Shown here: positions 55,986-64,000 of the stretch, one piece after another
Position numbering within the stretch: position 1 is the first letter of the stretch
How the letters are laid out: the number at the start of each line of letters is the position of its first letter
NCBI RefSeq assembly: GCF_000005505.3
Contig: NC_016131.3
Coordinates: forward strand, 70,692,355 to 70,756,354
Direction: 5' to 3'
DNA: 64,000 nucleotides
DNA from: Brachypodium distachyon
Lineage: Eukaryota; Streptophyta; Magnoliopsida; Poales; Poaceae
Notes under the pieces: model-generated
Told to the model about the DNA's origin: nothing
Database searches by the model: none
What the model saw: the letters and a program-made list of their open reading frames with translations, nothing else
Made by a program: the position numbers and the translations under genes

Positions 55986-58585
55986 ATGGAAGCGTCAGAC
56001 GATGAAAGGCCCCTTTTGATTCATTACCAGCCTCCACAGGTGATTTCCGTTACTTCCATTACCAGCCTCCACAAGCTTTTGTACAGTTTGCCTTGCTTTT
56101 TTTTCTCTTTCTTTGGTGCTTGCCTTTTCTTTCCGTTTTGTTTGGGTTCACCTTTGGCTTTTGTAACTTTTGCCGTCTCGGCATCCCTTCTAATGAAAAT
56201 GACGTGTGGTGGGGGGTTTGATAAAAAAAAATAGTATACACATTGTTGCATCTCACATGTGACAGAGAACATGTGTTATTTTTTTTCGAAAGGAAACCAA
56301 GCAATATCTGAAGTTAAATTTGCATGGAATATGTGAAGCTAAAATTTGAAGGCCGCTTGTTGTTGTACGATTCTATGAAGTGTCTGAATTTATAATTTGC
56401 ACCAAAAATAATATTGGTATTGTTATTCAGGATGCAGGCTCACAATGTACATGTGATGGAACAGTAGATATTGATGATCAGCCTGCTACTAAGAAGAGCA
56501 CAGGAAATTGGAGAGCATGCTTCTTCATTTTAGGTACTATAGACAAAATATCAAAATCGTTTTCCTGATTGATGCTCCTCATTATCCCTTCTATGGACTT
56601 TCACGTTGACCTGATGACTCTTGAACATGCATCAGGTGCTGAAGTCAGTGAAGGCATCTGCTTCTTTGGGGTCCAAAAGAACCTAGTCACCTTCCTCACG
56701 AGTGTACTCCATGAAAGCAATGTTGATGCTGCCAGGAGCGTGTCTACTTGGACCGGCACTTGCTTCTTCACACCACTCATTGGAGCCTTCTTGGCTGACA
56801 CATACTTGGGAAGATACTTGACAGTCGTAACCTTCCTCTCGGTTTATGTTGTTGTGAGTGCTGACTAACAGAATGTTAACCGATCGGCTTATTATGCCAA
56901 CAATGTTTTATCAATCTGTGATATTTCTAAATAGTTCTCTTTTTTCAGGGATTGCTCGTTATGACATTCTCGGCATCGCTCCCACTGCTCATGCCTTCTT
57001 CCTACAGCATCGACATTCAACATGTTGTGGTCTATCTAGGGCTCTACCTTGTGGCACTAGGGACTGGTGGCATAAAGCCCTGCGCTTCGTCCTTTGGGGC
57101 AGACCAGTTCGACAGCGCCGACCCAGTGGAGCAAGTGGCAAAAGGCTCATTCTTCAACTGGTACTACTTCCTGATCAACATTGGCTCTGTGCTGTCGGCA
57201 ACTCTGCTTGTCTGGGTGCAGGACAACATAGGGTGGGGGGTTGGATTTGGGATCCTGATGGTGTTGATGGTATTCGGCCTCACGGTGTTTGTCACTGGTA
57301 AGAAGATTTACAGATATAAGAAATTGGGAGCAAGTCCTCTGAAAAGAGTCTCCCAGGTGGTTGTTGCAGCTCTGAGGAATTACCGTCTTAAGTTGCCTGA
57401 TGATATCTCAGCCCTGCATGGGGTGCCATCACTAGCTGGAGCAAATTGCAAGACTGAGCATACCAACCAATTCAGGTATCTGGATTACATACATACTCTT
57501 GTTCACTTGCTGTGATTTAGAACAACACTTCTTGCAGTGTTTCATTTAGGAACTATCTGAATCCGCAATGCCAAATGCAAAACAAGTTACAGGCAGAATT
57601 TTACATCACAGGACCTCCGTCAGTAATCTGCAATGTACAAACTGGATATTGTCAAGCTGTCAATTTTTTTTGGATATTGTCAATACTACTGAATGGGTCT
57701 ATGAATCTATGATATTGACAAATGATGTATCACCTGAACATTCTGAACTTTTTTATATATCTGCTACTTAGGTTCTTTGACAAAGCTGCTATTGTTCTGC
57801 CACCATTGGACGGGAAAGGCTCATCCGTGATGAGCCCGTGGAGGCTCTGCACCGTGTCTCAGGTGGAGGAGCTGAAAACGCTGCTGCGGCTGTGCCCCGT
57901 CTGGGCGTCGCTGCTATTCTTCTTCGCGGTCACGGGGCAGATGACCTCGACGCTGATCGAGCAGGGCATGGCCATGGACAACCGCGTCGGCGGGTTCACC
58001 GTCCCGCCGGCGTCGCTCTCCACCTTCGACATCATCACCGTCGTGGCCCTGATCCCGCTCTACGACGTCTTCCTGGTGCCGCTCGCGCGGCGCGCCACGG
58101 GCAAGAACAGGGGCATCTCGCAGCTGCAGCGGATTGGCACCGGCCTCGCGCTGTCCGCGGCCGCCATGGCGTACTCGGCGCTGGTGGAGACGAGGCGGCT
58201 CGCGGCGGCGGCCGGAGCCGACCAGAGCGCGGCGGCGGTGGCGGCGCCGCTGAGCATCATGTGGCAGGCGCCGTCCTACATCGTGCTGGGCGCCGCCGAG
58301 GTGTTCGCCAGCATCGGCGCGCTGGAGTTCTTCTACGACGAGTCCCCCGAGTCCATGAAGAGCCTGGGCGCGGCGCTCGCGCAGCTCGCCATCGCGGGTG
58401 GGAGCTATCTTAATTCGGCGCTGCTCGGCGTCGTCGCGTCGGCAACCGCGCGTGGCGGCGCGCCTGGGTGGATCCCGGATGACCTAAACCAAGGGCATCT
58501 CGACTATTTCTTCTGGATGATGGCTGGTCTTAGCGTGCTGAACTTGCTGCACTTTATGTACTGCTCCATGAGATACAAAGGCTAG
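55986..58585 (+). CDS. NPF8: NPF8 (NRT1/PTR family) transporter lacking the ExxER arginine
   Basis: Five exons: 55986-56039, 56431-56533, 56636-56853, 56949-57475 and 57772-58585; 1716 nt, 571 residues, the family length. Twelve membrane segments are expected. Recognisable motifs: STGNWRACFFILG before TM1, TPLIGAFLADTYLGRY, LYLVALGTGGIKPCASSFGA, SFFNWYYFLINIGS, LCTVSQVEELKTLLRLCPVW, LGAAEVFASIGALEFFYDES and GHLDYFFWMMAGLSVLNLL. Family members couple proton entry to uptake of di/tripeptides or other solutes across the plasma membrane or tonoplast. The usual TM1 proton motif E-x-x-E-R reads E55-V-S-E58-G59, so the Arg/Lys is replaced by Gly. The start MEASDDERPLL fits NPF8; an in-frame ATG 48 bases upstream (55938) is less likely. 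Confidence 0.9.
56022..56073. repeat. 17-bp direct repeat across the exon 1 donor of the NPF gene
   Basis: CATTACCAGCCTCCACA at 56022-56038 and 56057-56073 flanks 18 nt that begin GGTGATTTCC and include the 5' splice site. Unlike the other short insertions here, the insert has no A- or T-run. Confidence 0.7.
56080..56230 (+). mobile_element. LINE-like 3' fragment in NPF intron 1
   Basis: A T/C-rich body ending GCATCCCTTCTAATGAAAAT … GGGTTTGATAAAAAAAAA resembles plant LINE 3' ends with an A-tail. The target duplication was not identified and the 5' limit is approximate. Confidence 0.4.
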
Positions 58586-59620
58586 TTTATGCTTATATTG
58601 TCTATGATTTTTGGCTTAAAATGTGTATATGTAACAGCTTGTCATTCTTCAGTGAGGATACCTAAAATCCTTCTCTGTTCTAAATTTGACTCTTGATAAG
58701 TCCATGTTGGATATTTATCCACACCTCTTAAGTAATAGAGTAAAAAAAAATTTGAAGTGATAATAGAGTAAATTCTAGTTTTTTTTCCTAGACAAAGTGT
58801 TACAAGATCGCTGCGTGTGGCATATTTGGGGCTTGACTACATAAAACATTCACAAAAATTTCTATCCACATTTTTGGGCCTCCTCAAAATCAAAGTTAAT
58901 CCATGGTTTTATTCAGGAGGCCCAAAAACACAAGCCCAGACCTTTCTCTCTTACTTTCATGCTCATGGCCCATCTATCTACTTGATCTAACTGAACACGC
59001 CACCCATCTTGCCGTTCATGGATAAGTTGAACCAAATCTACGTGTCTTACATGTTCATTTTTTTTCAATGAGTTTAATGAGATAAAAGAGCCAACTTGTG
59101 AATGATCGAAAAGTGCATTGGTGATTGGTTTGCGTGGGAGAAGATTGATGCCTCAAAGGATTCCGATGGTGTGGGTAACTGAAATGTGGATTCTAATTCA
59201 TTTAACTCTTTACAAGGCCTGTTTAACTCATTTTGTTAACGAGATCAAAATTAAAATTGACTCTACTAGTTAGACCTCGAGTTGAGGACTTTAGACGAGT
59301 AACGAGTGTTTAACTCGTGATTTTAGAGTTGAATTTCAAGCCCTAACTGCATTAGATCATGACAAAGTCCTGCGGAAAATTTAAAAATCCCCATCATATT
59401 TGTCAGGAGTGCTTGTAAGACTGAATTTATCAAACACCTCATTTTCCCTGCCGACAAATATATCTCTGACCAATCGCTGAGACTCTAGGGACGTCCTGCA
59501 GTCGGCCCATTTCGACAATTTTCGATTAGGACTGGAAGTGACAACCGACAAAGAATATTCATTCGTTGCAATCCAACGGTTAATTTACACAAAGCAATTC
59601 CCATGGACGAGCTTTTCAAC

Positions 59621-59666
59621 AAGAAAAGAAGAAGACTTTTTTTTAGGGGAAGAAAAGAAGAAGACT
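59621..59666 (-). repeat. Micro-insertion with 17-bp direct repeats
   Basis: AAGAAAAGAAGAAGACT at 59621-59637 and 59650-59666 flanks 12 nt: TTTTTTTAGGGG. The T-run abuts the left repeat (minus-strand orientation). Confidence 0.6.
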
Positions 59667-62209
59667 AAAACTACACCGCACACTTATCTTTTCAGAGCGC
59701 ACCACATGACATGCAAGAAAAAAACAAATTTGCGTTGAGCAGAGAGATCAGATGAATTAGTTCCACTTCCACCTCAACCCGGCGTTTTTGCCTTCCTACC
59801 ACTCACCCGCAGGGTCAAATGCCTGATCGAACTTGACACGACCTGTTTCCCACGCAGAAACAACTGAACCGATGGATGGATGGATCTTCTTCCACCAGCG
59901 AGCGAGAAAGCAAGCCCGCTTTGCGCATCGCAACAGCAAAGCCGGCCGGGATATGTCATGTCTCCGGATACGATGAGAGATTCCCCGATGCAAGTACACG
60001 TCGGCCAGATCAGATGGATGATCACTGGCCGGACAGCGCGCGTGCAGATGGTTGGTTGGTCGTAGTGGAGGTTGGGCGGCTAGCTATAGCTAGAGAGACA
60101 GGCGGTCGATCCATCCGTGCGTCCATCTGTTTTGCTTGCCTAGTGGACACCGAGTTCTGCAATTTTCTTGCTCCAGTGATTGACGCCTCTTTTGCCCTGC
60201 CCTGTTCGCAGAATGCAGATACGTCTGATCACTCTCTTTTTCCATGATCCGACGGATCAGTCATCACATATATTCAACATTCTGTGATTGCAGCTGCGAC
60301 TAATTAAGATCATTCTCTAGTTGCCAAAGTAGTAGCACATAAACCTTTGCCTCGTGGAGTTAATTAGCTGCCGTATGATCCTAAGATATAGCAATTCCGG
60401 CAAAACCTTCGTAAGTACTCATAGGCCATAGCATGCTACGGTAAAAAAGGGTGAGCAGGGCGCAATCGATTGTTTCAGGAAAGGTAGTGAAAGAAAAATT
60501 AACAAAGCCGTTGCTTCCGTGCTGATCCGAACTTAGGAGCCACGCAGCCTAGAAAAGCGGGCCATGCATGCATGATGATTAATCCATGAGATCGTCAGAT
60601 GGTCCCTAGGACTGAACACGATCAAACATGAAACGGACAAGGACAGTTTCAGCTAGCTGTAAAACCAGAGCATAAATAAAGATTTAGGGACACAAGCATG
60701 CATCGCAAAGTACTCCTGCACAAGAGGGGCTAGCTTAGCTACTGCAGTTCATCAGCTTCCTTGCGTTGCGTTGGTCCCATGTGACACGGAGCCAAGAAGA
60801 TAGATTCCTTCCATCCCATAAACTACTACGAGCGGTGGATCAGCACGTACGCGGTTTCGAGATCAGAGAAAGCGAAAAAGATGAGCAAGCTAAAGAAGGA
60901 AGACAGAGGCGGGCGTGCATGGAGGAGACATGGGAACAGACAAGAGTCATGGCCATGGATCGAGGGCTACGGACGATCGATCTAGCGTAGAGATCGACGG
61001 TGGCGATCCCGAGACCACGCAATCAGAGAGAAAAGAACACGGTTCATCATGAGAAAATGCTGAGAAGGCCGGCCGGCCGGCAAAGCAAACGGGAATGAAG
61101 AAGAGACTCAAAAGAAGCGGCCGGCATCGGCATGCGTGCGTGCATCCCATCGTTGTTCTTCAGCACGCACCGCCAAGCTAAGCTAGGCGCCATATCTCTT
61201 CGATCTCCTTTTGCTTCTTTCGATCTCTTTTGGTTTTTGCCTCCTTTTGATTTATATCTTCCAGGCAGCTCCCCCTTTTGCTTTTCGCATGCATGCATGC
61301 ATCATCAGCTGCTGGCTAGGAGTGCTGGACAGATATGGCCGAGCCCGTACGCCCTTCCTCAAATACTACGGATGTGCGACAGCGTGAGCCTTATAACTTC
61401 ATGCACACTTTTAATTTTGAACCCCGCCGTCCAAATTAACAAGCGGGATTTTTGAGCTAGGAGCAACTTTTCAGTGATGGTTATATAGCATGCCAGTGTG
61501 ATTTTCTGCATCGGAAGTCCTCTCGTTCAGACGAAGCGCGTGCACTGCTCCTCTTTACAGATCTCCACCGATCGATGATCGCGGCCCTGTTGGTCTGTTC
61601 GCCAGCGGTAGTTCGTCGCACGTGCTGTGTGATTAATTAGGACACCTAGCTGTGATCGATCGTCACGTGGCCAAAGGTTACCAGTCGTGGTGATTGTATA
61701 CTCAAGAACAATATGACTCCCAAAGAAATTTACTTTGAGTTTGCCTGTTCGAAACAGAGCATGCAGAGATACACGCTCTTTTTTTCAGCTTGAGATAGTG
61801 CCACTCTGTTAAGAAAACCGCATGCATGTTACTCCAAATTCCAACGATGGAGTTGGTTTGATCCACTTTGGATGTAACCAACAGGAAAATGCACGCCCAA
61901 ACAACCAAGAACCGAAACCAGAGGGAAGGGAACCAACCTCCCACAGGGACCACCCTCGAAGAGAGCTACTGCCCTAAACAAAAGCGAGGCCTACAGAGGC
62001 ATATGATTACCGGATCAATCTGGCGACAGGGACACTAGAGAATTCCCCCTAGCTAGCTAGATAGAGTATTAGCAAACCCCATATGCATGTGTGCGCGCCT
62101 TCCATTCCTCCAAACTTTCCGATCCCTTTTCCACTAATCTAGCCGCGCCAGCGACGCAACGCAAACACACGCTTGCTTGGAATTACTCGAATCGCCAAAG
62201 CATGCAAGC

Positions 62210-62260
62210 AAGTACACGGGTGGCGCTCCCGTCAAAAAAAAAAAGTACACGGGTGGCGCT
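62210..62260 (+). repeat. Micro-insertion with 18-bp direct repeats
   Basis: AAGTACACGGGTGGCGCT at 62210-62227 and 62243-62260 flanks 15 nt: CCCGTC plus an A-run. The A-run abuts the right repeat (plus-strand orientation). The repeat is a complex sequence, so chance duplication is unlikely. Confidence 0.65.
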
Positions 62261-62630
62261 GGATCACTGGTGGCGCATCGATCACACGAGACTGCGAGAG
62301 AGCCCAGAAAGTTTATAGCTAAAGAAGGGGAAAAAAGGCCAACGAGACACGATCTGCCGAGCGCCTGTATCGATCGATCTGCACCGTGCAACAATAACGG
62401 AAGTTGCCAGGCAGGGCAGAAAGCACAGCGTGCTGTTCCGCTAGGCTGTGCCGTCGCAGGTGGATCGACCGTCGATCTGTGCACACACGCTGCGCCTCTG
62501 ATGCGCCTGCCGCGGCGTTGTATGCCGGGCGGCCGACCGCGAGAGATAAAGCGAAAGGATCGTTGTATTATGCCATTGCCGGCCTCCAACGGCTGTTAGC
62601 TTTGCCGCACGATCCGTCGGAACCCCGTTC

Positions 62631-62656
62631 GATGGATGGATGGATGGATGGATGGA
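62631..62656. repeat. (GATG)n microsatellite
   Basis: About six and a half perfect GATG units. Confidence 0.9.
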
Positions 62657-64000
62657 ACCCCCCTTGGGTTTGCTGCCGCGGCAGAACGTGACGTCCCAGC
62701 AGACCCTGCCCCCGCCGCTTTTGCTTTTTCGGGACGAAATGGCCACTGCCTGGGTCAGTAGTCGTAGAAGCTAATACTCCTAAGCTTTGTCCCCGCGTAC
62801 TGTGTTGTTAAGGTTGGTATATGGTCTTTTGCTGCACATAGGTTTTCGACTGTTCACATATCTAGCTTCAAACTGTACTGGCAGGCATGATCTCTAACAG
62901 GACCAGCTAGCTGGAGTTAGACCCCAACTTTGTTTACGAACCACATCATATGAGTCCGGTGTATTTGGTCGTCTGCGGTTTTGGACCCTTGTGCAAATTA
63001 AACTCATTAGAGAAGGCATGCACCAAAACCAATTCAGAAGCAAACAAATCTCCTGCGGCACTACTTACTACTGTACTCAATTGAAATTTCCTAATTTCCT
63101 TGCCCGTGTACAAACAAAAAGGAGTGGTGTGTGCAGCATGGAAAGCCGTGCGTTCGTGCACACCGAGCAAGACAAAAACAGCAGGTAAGGTAGCTAGCCA
63201 GCCAGGGCGACACGCAGAGACCGACACGGCACACGGGCAGACCATTCCGGCAATCGATCGATGCCTCCGAAGCCAACAAAACGCCCAGGCTTTCTTCTTC
63301 ACCAATGCAGAACCGACAGTTGCGCACCCATCGAGATCGAGTACTGCGTGCCACCAAAGGCAGCCTCCGTAATCCTACGAGAACCGCACGTACCAAGGGC
63401 TCTCCTCTCCTCTCACGCCTGTACGCACGATCTATCGCCTATCTGGCCAGGGTACGATGCTAGTAGGAGCACCGAGCACGTACGTGTGGCAAAGACGACA
63501 GACCGGCTGTCACTCAAGGCGACCGGAAACATCAAGTCGATCACACACAAAGGTGAAAGCCAACCAAATGCGGGTGGTGGCCGGCTCTCGGCTCTCCGTT
63601 TGGGTCCCAAGGGAAGCTAGCCGGCCACGCCCATCATTTCGTCCAGAGACAGGGAGATCGAGAGAGAGAGATGGATGGCGAGGCAGGCAGGCAGGGGATG
63701 AACAGGATCCCTATCAATTCCCCCGGATCTGTCATGTTAACCAACAACAGCCGCTGGTGCTCTCGATCGGCACCCAAGCCTGCCTGCCCCTAGCTCCTCG
63801 GGCCTCCACCGTAGATGATGCGCGCGTCGCATGGCGTGGGCGCGTCCTTCCTCCGTGCCAGATGGGTGCGTGTGGACGCTGCGTTTTGGGGGGGTTTGAA
63901 CTTTGAAGGAAGCTACAGGGCGTGTCTGGGCCTGAAAGGGACGGAGTGCTGCACGGCGAGGCAGGCGCACCGTGTAGTCCATTTATCGTTTTGCGGATGA

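Larger units (their letters stand above)
58586..64000. other. 5.4-kb gene-free tail of the window
   Basis: No supported coding region, tRNA or rRNA. 58586-58760 is the probable NPF 3' UTR. The rest has scattered GC-rich patches, CATGCATG palindromes, GATG microsatellites (59871-59884 and 62631-62656), a short hairpin (58871-58928) and two micro-insertions. The end may be the promoter of a gene beyond the window. Confidence 0.45.

Noticed and set aside
61132..64000. A possible microRNA precursor or CRISPR-like array in the repeat-rich tail
   Set aside because: I compared by eye with common plant miRNAs (156, 160, 164, 166, 167, 169, 171, 172, 319, 393-396, 408, 528) and saw no match. The repeats are microsatellites and CATGCATG palindromes, not spaced arrays.

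Overview
The window is nuclear DNA from a grass, most likely a Pooideae species with a fairly compact genome such as Brachypodium. The reasons are GC-rich first exons, plant GT-AG introns, several Stowaway-type MITEs with the CTCCCTCCGT end, and protein families with typical grass versions. The species is an inference. No bacterial, organellar or viral block was seen. I rebuilt gene models by hand from reading frames and splice sites; in the rebuilt models the exon phases fit, except at the damage noted.

Layout. 0.2-3 kb: an SPL2/MUL1-type membrane RING E3 ligase (-). 4.5-12.4 kb: two damaged copies (+) of a gene family I do not recognise; a third, longer copy lies at 16.8-19.5 kb (-). 13.1-15.8 kb: a plastid-type GNAT acetyltransferase (-). 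20.7-23.5 kb: an OTU deubiquitinase (-). 24.2-28.8 kb: a tRNA-derived SINE, MITEs and a tandem pair of defensin-like genes, the first broken. 29.2-31.1 kb: an intronless dirigent gene and a 107-residue membrane protein gene. 32.0-34.1 kb: a predicted plastid protein. 35.1 kb: a broken gene relic. 38.9-42.0 kb: an AINTEGUMENTA-like AP2 transcription factor with a 9-nt microexon, behind about 3.4 kb without a gene. 44.2-47.0 kb: TFIIE beta (-). 49.0-50.5 kb: a 1.45 kb non-LTR-like insertion with a 16-bp target duplication. 51.0-52.5 kb: a defensin-like gene and an orphan signal-peptide exon from its duplicate (-). 56.0-58.6 kb: an NPF8/PTR-type transporter. 58.6-64 kb: no gene found.

The genes are ordinary independent plant genes and form no pathway or cluster. 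Two E3/DUB genes (SPL2-like, OTU) and three defence-type groups (two defensin-like loci, dirigent) share the window, but nothing ties them functionally.

The most unusual signals are: (1) at least five tiny insertions of 12-18 nt, each an A- or T-run plus a few bases, flanked by perfect 13-18 bp direct repeats, as if target-primed retrotransposition had stopped almost at once; (2) the three-copy unknown family, with phase-0 introns throughout and a different lesion in each copy; (3) a foldback element that appears to separate one copy from its promoter; and (4) tandem duplications that cover or border splice sites.
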